64,000 bases of DNA from positions 2,477,501 to 2,541,500 of the forward strand of contig JAFFSR010000362.1 in assembly GCA_017163975.1 (NCBI GenBank), given 5' to 3'. Origin of the DNA: Anastatus disparis. Lineage: Eukaryota > Arthropoda > Insecta > Hymenoptera > Eupelmidae. Position 1 is the stretch's first letter; every line of letters starts with the position of its first letter. Positions 23,255-33,317 of this stretch are shown one piece after another. The position numbers were made by a program, and so were the translations under genes. The notes below the pieces were generated by a model. The model saw only the letters and a list, made by a program, of their open reading frames with translations, ran no database searches and was not told the origin of the DNA.

Positions 23255-23680
23255 GGAGCCGGTCTGTGGCACAGTCGGTAGGAGCGTTGGATTCGTATTC
23301 TCGGGGGACCGTGGATCGAATCCCGCTCTCGGCTGTTTTTCAAGCTAGCACCTCTGTTACATGTGCTATGTTTTTCATAAAACACACTTACGAGCTCCGT
23401 CGTTAAAGGACGAAAAGTAACTCAGTTGCCAAAGGCAGCTGGCTTGCGTCCTAGTGGATCGGGGTTCGACTCCCTGGGAAAATTGGGAAAAATAATTTTC
23501 GTAGTTTTCCGTAGGGAAGAGAACCCGAACAACACAAAAATACAAAATAGAGAGTTCCTTGGAAAAATACGAAAATTTAATAATAAAAAGTCCCCTCGGG
23601 GCAAAAATAATTAATAAAAATAAAATGATGATGGCTTATGATGATAAGTCGAAAGGCCAATTAAAGAAAGAAGAAGAAGA
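23255..23680 (+). mobile_element. tRNA-derived SINE, apparently dimeric
   Basis: It is flanked by a perfect 14-bp duplication, AGAAGTCTACGACT, at 23241-23254 and 23681-23694. The head has RNA polymerase III promoter-like boxes: A-box-like TGTGGCACAGTCGGTAGG at about 23265 and B-box-like GGATCGAATCC at 23312-23322. A second tRNA-like unit follows, with B-box-like GGGTTCGACTCC at 23462-23473. The 3-prime end is an A/G-rich (GAA)n-type tail. SINEs are copied by partner LINE machinery. The position of this one is proven by comparison with the intact 5-prime LTR. Confidence 0.85.
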
Positions 23681-23998
23681 AGAAGTCTACGACTGTCGGC
23701 AAAAAGGAAAGCAGACCACGCAAGTCGAACCCGTAACACCATACCCGAGTTCGTTGGCGCACACGCGCGAGTTTATAAGGCTTTTATAATGTGCACAGAT
23801 AGGGCTAGCAAGCCGCTTGACTTGCGTAGCTAAGTTGGGGTCCGTTAAGGATCGTTTGTCTCTCTCTTGCAGCGCGCGCAGCGTACCGTAAGTGCAATGA
23901 GCTTGGTCGACAGAAAGAACCCGCCATTGCATCATTCTTTCTGTCGTCACCATAGCGAAAAGAGCATTACTGCTGACTATAATATACAGTAATTTTTT

Positions 23999-24946
23999 AA
24001 CCGACTTCAAAAAGGAGGAGGTTCTCAATTCGACTGAATTTTTTTTTTTTTTTTTTATGTCTGTTACCTCATAACTCCGTCATTTCTTAACCGATTCAAA
24101 AAAACTCTTTCTTATCTGATAGAGAATGTCTGCAGGAAGGTCCCATACGTGTCCTATAATTATTGGGCCAATGTTCGGTTTGTATGACCCAATTATCAAA
24201 TTAAGAAAACTGGGAGTTTTGTTTTTTCTCTCTCTCTTTCTCTCTCTCTCCCTCTCTCTCTCGCTCTCCCTCTCTTACCTAAGCTTCAATATGTATACAT
24301 GCACACACAACGACACTGTACCGTTGGGCCTTCTCTCTTTCCTCCTATACATTGCTTGGTATAATGTACTAATGCATGCGTTATGAATTGATAATGGAAG
24401 TTAGGCATAATTAGTGGGTCTACCTATATTTGCGCTTTTAGTAGGGGGATACACTAAACAATTTAAAAAAAATGCACTAAACAGTTACAAAAAAAAATTT
24501 TTTAACAAAAAACAAAACCGACTTCAAAAAAATGCACTAAAAAGTTACAAATAATTTATAATCTTTAATAATTATACGCATAGTACGCATCTAACTCAAC
24601 ACATGTGTTGCAAACATATTATAGATTATCTAATTATTTGTAAACAGCACAAACAAATTATATTATTGTTCAATTCACGAAAAAATATTATTGAAGTCGG
24701 AGTCAAATTCTACATCTGTGCAGAACGATTCAACAACTTGACGCTGACTTCAAAAATATTTTTTCGTGAATTAAACAATAATATAATTTGTTTGTGCTGT
24801 TTACAAATAATTAGATAATCTATAATATGTTTGCAACACATGTGTTGAGTGAGATGCGTACTATGCGTATAATTATTAAAGATTATAAATTATTTGTAAC
24901 TTTTTAGTGCATTTTTTTTGAAGTCGGTTTTGTTTTTTGTTAAAAA
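23999..24946. mobile_element. AACCGACTTC-ended insertion with internal palindrome
   Basis: Comparison with the 5-prime LTR shows exact gain of this block within an AATTTTTT site, which is repeated on both sides. The ends are AACCGACTTCAAAAA and, inverted, TTTTTTTGAAGTCGGTT. It contains a T-run, a (CT)n tract at 24228-24270, and a 470-bp palindrome at about 24490-24957 centred near 24724. The left part (GGAGGAGGTTCTCAATTCG) resembles a repeat common in insect genomes, but the family is uncertain. The ORF at 24126-24386 spans the CT tract and is not supported. Confidence 0.7.
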
Positions 24947-25495
24947 AATTTTTTTGTGTGCTATAACAGCATAATTTATTGTGTGAGTGAGATTAATTAG
25001 CTTATTCTTTTTTTTTTGTGATTTACAATCAAGCGTCGTAAATTTACGAGTGTCTTATTGCTAAACCAAATAGCTTTATTAGTGCTTTATTTGTGCGACA
25101 TGTGTGCCGGGCGACCTCGTGCGCGTTCTAGTGCTTTTTTCCCTTCGTGCTAATATAATCATTTTTTTTCTGTGTGCTCGTGCCCTTTTTGCGTGCGTTT
25201 TGTTTTAAACTATCTGCTTTCACTTTTGCCGATAGTTTCTCTGCTATTGAAAACGGCGTCGCGTACGTTATACGCGGCTGGCGTCCATTTCGTGCTATAC
25301 TAGTGTAAATAGTACAATAAAGCTTATTTTTATTATTACATTAATTGAACACCCGTATATTAATTATACCTTAGTGCAACCTCCTAATCTCCGAGGTTGT
25401 CACAAAGTAATAAATAATTTTTAAGGTTTTTCAATTAACAAAGACATCAGCTTACTAAAAAATGTCATAAAAATAAAAATATAAAAATTTATAAT

Positions 25496-25740
25496 CCATG
25501 TAAATTATATCACACAATTTTCAAAAATCGAAAACATTATTTAAGACATATTTAAGAACATATTGATAGAGATAAATTTTCATGTGAAACAATACTTTTA
25601 ATGTAATACTTTCAATAGTATAGAGAGAATATAATATAAATAAATCTAATTTTTAATTAAAATTCAGCTAAAATTAAACTAAAATTCAACTAAATCTGCC
25701 TAAAATTAATATAAATTTAGTCAACTTTTAATAAATGTAT
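25496..25740. repeat. Interspersed repeat with AGCTAAA-type tandem words
   Basis: The first part matches 17284-17384. The segment ACTTTCAATAGTATAGAGAG at about 25608 recurs near 33018. It runs into degenerate short units of the TTCAGCTAAAATT type. The same order of parts recurs near 32262-33260, so this looks like one repeat family. Confidence 0.6.
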
Positions 25741-25779
25741 TAATGAATGAACGGGCTATACTGTCATATTAAATTCTTT

Positions 25780-27415
25780 CATTTTCTTCTTGACAACGTT
25801 TTGGTTACATTTGTAGGTAACCCTTTTCAAGTTACTAAAAATTATTAAATTATATGTAATACATTTAGCAAGAGAAAATCTAAATTTCACATAAAATTCA
25901 AGTTATTAAAATCACTTACATAAAACATGATCTTGTCAAAATTTAGAGATATTATTATACTTAATAATCGTCATTTTTACAAAAAACCTTTTTGAAAAAT
26001 TAAAGTAAAACGATCATAATGAATTACAAACGACAACATACTACATCTACAATAGTACGAAACGGATCGTCTAAGAGTATGTGACTATATAAACGATCCA
26101 TAAACCGAGGACGATAGAATAATTCAAAATGCGCAAACGATCATAGCAAACATTCAACGTATTTCTTGAACACAACTCTAAGATTTTGAGTATCTGACAT
26201 TAAGTTAACATTTTTACAAGTTATCATTTTTACAGATAAATATCATTTCTGAAATTAAATGTTTAAAATAAGAATATTCAATATTTAGGATTTTAACATT
26301 GTTTATATTTAAGTCGAACGTATAGCCAGTTTCATTACTGTGTTTCACTAATGCAGACTTTTCCCTATTATGCTTACCATCAGCTGTATGCTCTCTTATT
26401 CTGGTTGCCAAAGTTCTGCTTGATTGTCCGATATATGATTTATTACAATCAATACAATCTATTTTATACACAATACAAGATTTTTCGTGATTTTTAACTG
26501 CGTCTTTTCCTAAATTATTATTTTATTATGTTCAAGCTAACATTTTTTGCTATTTTTTTCATAATATAATACAATACTTCAATATATGATAATACAATGA
26601 CTTGTGATGAATTATTATTATTAATTAAATTTTTGTTATTACTAGTAAGGTTATTTGAATGTAATTCTGAATAAATTTTACTGACTCTAGTATGGATGTA
26701 TTTTTTAATAAATTTTATTGGATAATAATTGGCTTATAAAACTGTGTTAATATACTGTAAATTTTGAGAATGAAACGATTTATCCGATAATTTTAAAGCA
26801 TTGTCAACTAAAGTATAAATTATTGCTTTTTTTGTGCAATAGGTGTTTGAGACATAAAATTCAAATACATACCAGAATGTGTGGGTTTACGATACCAATT
26901 AGTAATTATTGAACTATTATCTTTCGTGATAAGAGAAATATCTAAAAATTGAATAGAATTATTTTTAGGTCATTCAACAGTAAATTGAATTCTTTCATTC
27001 AACCCATTGAATACTCTCATTCAACCCATTAAAATGTTGCAGTATTAAATCTAACTCATCAGAGCGCACGTATATCAACACATCATCATCATAAGTTTTC
27101 CAAAATAAGACTTCATAAGGACAACTAACAAGACCATCTTTGATTAAATCTTGTAAAACAATTTCAGCTCAAATTGAACTGATGGGACTACCCATAGCAC
27201 TTCCAAATCGACTTTCTTGTTCGACTTAAATATAAACAACGTTAAAATCTTAGATATTAAATATTCTTATTTTAAGCGTTTAATCTCAGAAATAATATTT
27301 ATCTGTAAAAATGATAATGTTAACTTAATGTCAGACACTCAAAATCTTAGAGTTGTGTTCAAGAAATACGTTAAATATTTGTTATAATCGTTTGCGCATC
27401 TTGAATTATTTTTTT
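25780..27415 (-). mobile_element. Penelope-like element with inverted partner copy
   Basis: A minus-strand RT plus GIY-YIG coding remnant (26190-27235) is followed by about 400 bp of 3-prime sequence down to 25780. Next to its truncated 5-prime side, 27225-27415 is an inverted copy (plus orientation) of the 3-prime region at 26105-26310. Penelope-like elements often carry such partial inverted copies. A hairpin motif with GGTTAC/GTAACC arms lies at 25800-25822. Confidence 0.8.
26190..27235 (-). pseudogene. Penelope-like reverse transcriptase with GIY-YIG endonuclease, broken
   Basis: Minus-strand reading gives an RT segment with GSAMGSPISS (about 27197-27170) and TYDDDVLIYVR (27095-27064), which aligns with the RT catalytic box where the first variable position is Asp. 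After several stops and frameshifts, an 85-residue frame (26471-26214) starts YKIDCIDCNKSYIGQSSRTL and continues TRIREH. This is the GIY-YIG nuclease signature with its paired cysteines, as found at the C-terminus of Penelope-like elements. In the family RT copies RNA and the nuclease nicks the target. The N-terminal half of RT is missing. The element is inactive. Confidence 0.88.
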
Positions 27416-27419
27416 ATTA

Positions 27420-27782
27420 CTATCAGTCGACTCGTATAAGAATTAGTTAACTTTTAGCCAATTTCCACCTAAATTTTGCATAAATTTAGCTAATTTTTAT
27501 TATTGAATTTAATTTTTAATATTTAATATAACTAACTTTTATGTAATTTTATTTGACATCAGCTAACTTCTAGCTAACGTTTAGCCAACTTTTAGCTAAC
27601 TTTTAGCTAACTTTCAGCTGAATTATAGCCAAATTCATCAAAACTTTAGCTGACTTTTAGCTGATTTTAACTAAATTTTAACTGAATCTTAAATGAATTT
27701 CAGCTACATGAAGGTCCAAATATGAGGAGCCAAAAATAGGGCTACAGCGGCGACAGCGGCGATATATTTTTAATAATATAGA

Positions 27783-27830
<48 letters not shown>

Positions 27831-27840
27831 TACAGGTTAT
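27420..27840. repeat. Degenerate TTTTAGCTAAC tandem repeat and (TA)n
   Basis: Many copies of an ~11-bp word (TTTTAGCTAAC and variants) fill about 27450-27710. GACAGCGGCGATATAT near 27748 and a (TA)n tract at about 27790-27825 follow. The same combination occurs at 32860-33375. Confidence 0.65.
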
Positions 27841-28696
27841 AGAATTAAAACTAAAACAATTTTGCAAAGAATTTTATAATTTATTGAAATTTAAAATTAA
27901 TATAGCAAAATAATAAATTTTCTTTCTGTTAATTGAGTAGTCGTCAATTATTTTCAAAATTATAGGTGCCAGAATAATCTATATTCTTTCCACTCTCATT
28001 TTAAATCTCTCTCTCTGTCGCGAGCCGCTTGCTCCCACTCTCCAAGTCGCGCTGCACAACTCGCATAATCCCACACGCGTATCACACTAATATCCAGTCT
28101 ACCTTTCTTGAAATGCACCTTTTTTGTTTGATTTATTATTATTTTTGCGAGACACGGATAATCTCACCACACTGCCTCACGACAACTCTACGTAAAAGTT
28201 TATCGAAATTTAAAAATTTAAATCTTTAAATAATTTTTGGTTAAAATTAGATTACCTTTCGCGCTAATTTCTTTACTATAAGCTATTTGTTTTCATGATA
28301 CCAAAACTTGTCCTACACTAACCTATAACTGCTGCTGTTTTTACTTTTATACTTGAGGTGATGGTGACGAGCGGAGTGGTGGTGGTGGAAGGTACAAGTA
28401 GTGATGGTAGCGAGCGCTTTTGAGAAAATAACTGGTTAATACTTGTCAAGCTCTTCCAGTCATATAGCTAAAGAGCGGAATAACGCTGGTTTCAGCCAGC
28501 TAAATGGCTAAACAGCTAAACAATTGGCTAGTGCCAGCACGATACTGCTCGCACATGGGCGCGCACACCGCCACCAACGCTGCCCCTCACTCTTGCTCAT
28601 CACTATTAATGATCGTATATGTAGAGTGGTTGGAGGATTTGGTGAGGTTAGAAGTAGAAGTTTAGCAGCAGTGGTAACATAGACGTTTGCAGATGA
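27841..28696. other. Non-coding stretch before the Polinton block
   Basis: No supported gene. The part from 28320 is less AT-rich and may be decayed Polinton sequence. It includes GTGGTGGTGG-type simple sequence near 28376. Confidence 0.4.
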
Positions 28697-29330
28697 GTGC
28701 ATCCGTGGACTTTGATGATTTTTGGACCCAGCTTGTGCAGTAAAACAGTATTTGTGAAAAATCTTTTGCATTACATTGATTGCATGAGTGATTCAAAATT
28801 CGAGCGCATACTCTTGTATTATACCGAGTCGCAGCCAATTTACAAGGAGTTGGCTGAGGGAATCGAATTTCACGAGGATTTACCAAAGAGCGAAGATCAT
28901 GCCAATGATCCACGCGCAAAGCTCTTGATTCTCGACGATCTGATAAGAGAATCGTATAGCAGAGCTGTAGTCAATATCTTCACCAAAGGCAGTCATCACA
29001 ATAACTTGAACGTCATCTTCATCTCGCAAAATCTTATTCATCAACGTCAGCGAAAAATCTCTCTAAACTCTAATTACATCGTGGTATTTAAAAATCCGCA
29101 CGATCAAGCGCGAATAAATCATCTGGCACGCCAAGTCTGCCCCGAAGAGCCTCGTTTTTTGCAAGAGGCATATCTCGATGCCACAGCAAAGCAACATGGC
29201 TATTTATTCATCTGAAGCAGGATACGCCTGAAAACGTGAGTTTTCGTACTTGTATACTCCCGTTTGACAAACATCAGTACAATTATGTGCCTCGTTGCAC
29301 GCCCATAAAAGCTGGTGCTTGCTCGAATAA
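28697..29330 (+). pseudogene. Polinton DNA-packaging ATPase (FtsK/HerA-type)
   Basis: A 172-codon open frame shows the ATPase order. A P-loop-like FGPSLCSKTVF lies near residues 9-19, KLLILDDLI (Walker B) near 75-83, and FISQNLIHQ (sensor-like) near 107-115. NPHDQARINHLARQVCP near 132-148 is typical of the family. After the stop at 29213 the reading continues in another frame to about 29330 (CILPFDKHQYNYVP), so the end is frameshifted. A TGA directly precedes the first codon used and the P-loop glycines are replaced (GPSLCSKT), so the protein is probably inactive. In the family it pumps element DNA into capsids. It is the first of five Polinton genes in a row on this strand. Confidence 0.85.
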
Positions 29331-29417
29331 TCTACCAGTTGTGCGATTGTAATGAAGCCGGCAACAGGTAGTCGCAGTAGACCAATTCCAGAAAAGTACT
29401 GGACTTAGCTTCATTTT

Positions 29418-29696
29418 TTGTGTAGAATTGAACTTTATGAACTTGAGGCCATACTACGCGAAGCAAATTCTAAACTTATAACGTACAGTTGCGAGTATGC
29501 TTTAAACATTTTACGTGGAAATATTCGACTCAGCAATGATTATAAGAGACAATTGCGAAAATTCGCACCTCTTTTGCAAAAACTCGCTAAACCGGGTAGT
29601 TTGAAGGTAAAAAGGCAATTGGTGGTAAAATCAGCATATTTACTGCATCTATTTGTGAAACCTATTTTATCGGCGTGGAGAACGCAAGGGAAATGA
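29418..29696 (+). pseudogene. Polinton conserved small basic protein
   Basis: A frame of 92 residues, rich in Arg/Lys/Leu, contains ALNILRGNIRLSNDYKRQL and RKFAPLLQKLAKPG, then a hydrophobic C-terminus. Small basic proteins with this helical pattern (LNxLxGNxxLS, KR-rich, hydrophobic tail) accompany the ATPase and capsid genes in many Polintons. The function is unknown to me. Its position between ATPase and the next conserved gene supports the call. The N-terminus may be incomplete, as the stretch from 29331 is not clearly in frame. Confidence 0.6.
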
Positions 29697-29977
29697 ATTT
29701 AGTACCGCAAGAGTGTTTAAAGCAACAGCAGTAGCATGACGTAGCAACGACCTATGATACACCACCAGTATTCAGTGTACAGACACCTGGTACAGCGACG
29801 ACACGCCTCGACGAGGAAACGAGTAAAATTTTACATTCTATCGGTAATGAGCACCAAAAAACTTTGCAACATCAGCAAATTTTGCAGCGCTACTTACATC
29901 TAAAAGGGGAGGAGAGGGATGAGAAAAGGGGTATAATATGTTCACACGAGACAAAATAATTAGAAACGGGAACGACA

Positions 29978-30496
29978 ATGAATAGAGACAATAATGACGA
30001 AATCGACGACGAACAGCTTGTCGAGTTGGTACCGCAGAAATTTCGAAACAATTCTAGGCATCTCATTAGATACTTGCGGCAAGATGGTAATATTGAATGG
30101 GATAGTCGTGGTATAATCAAGCTAGATAACGCTGTTGTCAAGAGTACTAATATTGTTGATTTAGTGAATGAAGCTATCAGAAGTAGAAAAAGACCACCAC
30201 CGCGTGGGTACAAACAGTTTGCACGCGTCTTGCTACAAGTTAGTATACCTCGAGAATTCATTGGTAACAATAAACTGTGGCGTACGATTGCATCTTACAG
30301 CCCTGAGTTATCGCTGTCATCGTCGTCAGAAAACGAAGGTTATTATACTTTAACAGCCACTAGTCAAACGAGTGTAAAGGAGAAAGAAGTTGAGAGTGCG
30401 AAAAAGCGTAAAAAAGTTGGTAGCGAGTTGGCAGCTACGCCATCAACCCCTGCAAAAAAGAGTCGCACTGAACAGTTAAGATGGACTCGTATGTGA
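29978..30496 (+). CDS. Polinton conserved protein of unknown function
   Basis: This 172-residue frame starts MNRDNNDEIDDEQLVELVPQ and is the longest undisturbed gene in the block. The central part (about residues 27-100) has IRYLRQDGNIEWDSRGII, then NIVDLVNEAIRSRK and QVSIPREFIGNNKLW, a pattern I associate with a conserved Polinton protein. A Ser/Glu/Lys-rich tail (about 110-172) includes a KKRKK basic cluster that could be a nuclear localisation signal. It lies between the small basic protein and the phospholipase-like gene, in the same orientation. The role is unknown; a virion or DNA-binding role is only inference. It is intact in length, but its neighbours are broken. Confidence 0.6.
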   Translation: MNRDNNDEIDDEQLVELVPQKFRNNSRHLIRYLRQDGNIEWDSRGIIKLDNAVVKSTNIVDLVNEAIRSRKRPPPRGYKQFARVLLQVSIPREFIGNNKLWRTIASYSPELSLSSSSENEGYYTLTATSQTSVKEKEVESAKKRKKVGSELAATPSTPAKKSRTEQLRWTRM

Positions 30497-30589
30497 AAGA
30501 ATGAGAGGAAATGATAAAGGTGGTGGAGGAGGAGAAGGGGGAGAAAACTGGTACTTTTATAGACCGATTGATTTCAGATGTAACCTTTG

Positions 30590-30825
30590 AAATGCATCTA
30601 CCAGGCTACTAGTTTCTCGGTTCTATTACGCATTTTGAAGAGGGTCTCAGACGTGGTCAGAGAGGAAAAAATCCTATTGACAATGCCTGTCTAGAGCACG
30701 ATATTTCATATCCAAATGAAAAAATAACAAATCATATAAAAGCCGACAGACTATTGGCTCAACGAGCATTTTCAGCAACGAGCTGTTTTGTGTATGATCA
30801 GCTAATTTGCGTTTGATAAATTTTT
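30590..30825 (+). pseudogene. Phospholipase-A2-like Polinton capsid protein fragment
   Basis: The reading has FLGSITHFEEGLRRGQRGKN followed by PIDNACLEHDISYPNEK and IKADRLLAQRAF. The C-x-x-HD-x-x-Y core is the catalytic His-Asp motif of phospholipase A2-like domains found in minor capsid proteins of parvoviruses and Polinton-type elements. The glycine-rich calcium loop before it is only weakly kept. The piece lies in the right place between the unknown conserved gene and integrase. It ends at a stop near 30815 and is only the domain core. In related particles this domain helps the particle cross membranes; here it is a fossil. Confidence 0.7.
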
Positions 30826-30944
30826 AAAACGCATTAAAAATACATTTAAAAGACAGCAAAAGAGAGAGAAAAAGCTAGTTCGTAAGAGGAGAAGGAGGAG
30901 CAATGAGAAAAAAGGAGAAAAAGAAGAAGCAGGTGACAAAGCCG

Positions 30945-31375
30945 GATGATCTTGAGCATTATTACTACAATCTTTCCGCACCATCAGCGTACACTGGTGC
31001 TCATCTACTTAAACACGCGAAACCCAAAAAATTTGATAGCAATACGATTGCTAAATAGCTGGAGAGTTAGGATGCACATACTTTACACAAACTCGTGAGA
31101 CATCGTTGTCCTCATCGACATTACAACGTTTTTAGCCCCTTTATAGTGTGGAAAGCTGATTTGTTAGATTCTTGATCACTTAAAATCTACAATGATGGGT
31201 ACAGCAATATTCTTATTGTTATTGATGCACTTTTAAAGTTTTCCTGGGCAGAGCCTCTTCTCGACAAAACCAGCCGAAGCGTCACTGTAGCATTAGACAA
31301 AATTTTATCACGATATAATAGTAGACATCCTATTTACCTACAGACTGATAAAGATAAGGAATTAACCGGTCGAGA
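30945..31375 (+). pseudogene. Polinton integrase (retroviral-type), broken
   Basis: The reading LEHYYYNLSAPSAYTGA leads into a segment with HTLHKLVRH, then IVWKADLLD carrying the first catalytic Asp, YNDGYSNILIVIDALLKFSW, and LQTDKDKEL, which holds the second catalytic Asp of the DDE core. Internal stops interrupt it (near 31058 and 31172), and the sequence stops before the catalytic Glu and any chromodomain. In the family it inserts the element into chromosomes. It closes the Polinton block; beyond 31380 there is only AT-rich DNA. Confidence 0.85.
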
Positions 31376-32255
31376 ATCACAATAATTTATATGTAAATTT
31401 TATATTTTCTGATTCAATATAAAAATTTATAATAATTAAAAATGTTAGATTAAAATCTTTTAAATTTATATTTTATAATTCAAGTTTTTATTATTTCGAT
31501 AATAAAAAAGGATTATATTACAATATTTTAAATTAATAATTTTGAAATATCGATTAAAATATTTCTCATCCCACTCTCAATTTTGTGGGAGTGTAAGTGA
31601 CCCTCCAGTTCATCTCTACTCTAAATTTCTAGGAGAAGGTAAGTGACGCTCTAGTTTTTCGGATACCATGCCTAACAAATCTCTATTTCGCCTTCTCAGA
31701 GGTCATTTACCTAGTGGTCAGTAACCTTTGGGGTGGTGGAGGGAGGGTTTGTTTTGTCGGTCCATGGTGCCCCAATAACTACTCTAGTTCATGTAACCTT
31801 CACATTGTTCTTGTTTTGTTGATTTCGTAAATCGCATTGCACTTTCTTTTATTTCTTCAAAAATGACTCAATTTTACAATATGCTTACTAAGTCACATTA
31901 TCTGATTGATTAACAACTGCATATTTTGGAATAAAAAATTTTTAAATAAAAGATACGTCGTGACGTAACACAAATTTCTAGAAATGTGTTTGCAGAAAAA
32001 ATAACTATTATTTTTATACGTAGATTATTAAATAAAAAGAATACCTACGTTGACTGTAACATAATGAACTAAAAAATACTTCTATTAGTCTATAGAGCTA
32101 TCAATCAAACGTTGTTTTTTCTCATTTTTTATCGATGTTTTAATGTTTTTTATTTAAATGTTTAATGTTTTTTTTATCATTGACGTTCCATTGTAAACAG
32201 GATTAAATTTTTTTGTCTCTAGATATACATATTAATATTAATTGTTTCTATAACA
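31376..32255. other. Non-coding stretch
   Basis: No gene seen. A GC-richer island at 31570-31800 contains two similar phrases (GTAAGTGACCCTCCAGTT and GTAAGTGACGCTCTAGTT, about 60 bp apart), of unknown meaning. Confidence 0.45.
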
Positions 32256-33317
32256 AAATAATAATACATGTGAATTATGTCATAAAATTTTCACAATCAA
32301 AAACATCATTTAAGTGGATTAAATAAGGTATATGATTTGTACATAGCTGCCGACATTGCAGTTTCCCAAATTTTTAATCTTTATTGGAAAATTTCCCAAA
32401 ATTTCTTTATATTAGGCTTTCTATTAGTAGAAACGGAAGACTGTAATAAATAGATATTTGAAACATTTTTGGATTAAGAATAAAAAATTTGGAAAATTGT
32501 GATGTCGATGTTTTTTTTACAAAATTAAATAAAAATTAAATTTATAATGACTATATTCAAGTGTTTGATTTTGATTTAACAAAATTTAAATTTAATAATT
32601 TGATTATTGAACTTGAATTTAGCTTGTTCAAAATGATATCTTCAAACCTATACTCTAAATAAAATCGTAAAATTAATATTTATTTATATGATTGAACTTT
32701 ACGATGGTTAAAAGATAATTAGCTAATTGTAAAAAAGATATTACCGTTTTTTTATCTATTATTAATCTCAAACTTATATGTTATAATATTTCCTTATGTA
32801 CAAAACTTAAATTTAGCTATTACCAAGATCACTATAAGCTTAAATTTAGCTAAATTCAGCTAATTTTTAGCTATTTCAAAGCTTGAATTTAGCTTAATTT
32901 ACTTATTTCCTCATTAATTATAAGCTTAAATCCAGCTAAATTTAACGCTGTAATGTAGGTCTAAAAATGAGGGGTACATTTCTGACGATGACAGCGTAGA
33001 AAGCGGCGATATACTTTCAATAGTATAGAGAGAATATAATATAAATAGATCTAAAATTTAGCTAAAATCAGACCAAAATTTACCTAAAATTGCTTAAAAT
33101 TAATATAAATTTTAGCTAACTTTCAGCTAAATTTTAGCTGATTTTCATCTAAATTTTGCATAAATTTAGCTAACTTTTGATTTAATGTAGCTTACTTTTA
33201 GCTAATTTTTAGCTAACTTTGAGCTTGATTTTAGCTAGATTCTAGTTATATTCGAGCTCACCAAGGGCAAATCGAATTCTTATATACAGCGGCAGTGACA
33301 GCTTCGGCGAAATCTTT

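Larger units (their letters stand above)
17385..25404 (+). mobile_element. Gag-only LTR retrotransposon with nested insertions
   Basis: Two LTRs (17385-18218 and 23179-25404) bound this element. The same four bases, AAGT, stand at 17381-17384 and 25405-25408, a clean target duplication. A primer-binding site follows the 5-prime LTR and a G-run polypurine tract precedes the 3-prime LTR. The internal region encodes only a decayed Gag; no protease, RT or integrase was found. It therefore looks like a pol-less derivative moved in trans. Three later insertions are visible: a palindromic MITE (21926-22997), a SINE (23255-23680) and another element (23999-24946). Removing the last two restores a 3-prime LTR of about 831 bp against 834 bp for the 5-prime one. 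A 4-bp duplication suits the Ty3/gypsy superfamily. Confidence 0.85.
23179..25404 (+). repeat. 3-prime LTR, interrupted by two insertions
   Basis: It starts TGTAACATGGCAGATTGGCC and ends GAGGTTGTCACA. Compared with the 5-prime LTR it carries a SINE at 23255-23680 and a second insert at 23999-24946; the remaining sequence is closely similar, with few substitutions. Confidence 0.88.

Noticed and set aside
24126..24386. ORF with Ser/Leu run
   Set aside because: It translates a (CT)n tract inside an insertion element.
14357..31375. Active viral or novel defence-like system
   Set aside because: Genes match decayed Polinton parts with stops, frameshifts and missing catalytic regions; no intact system is present.
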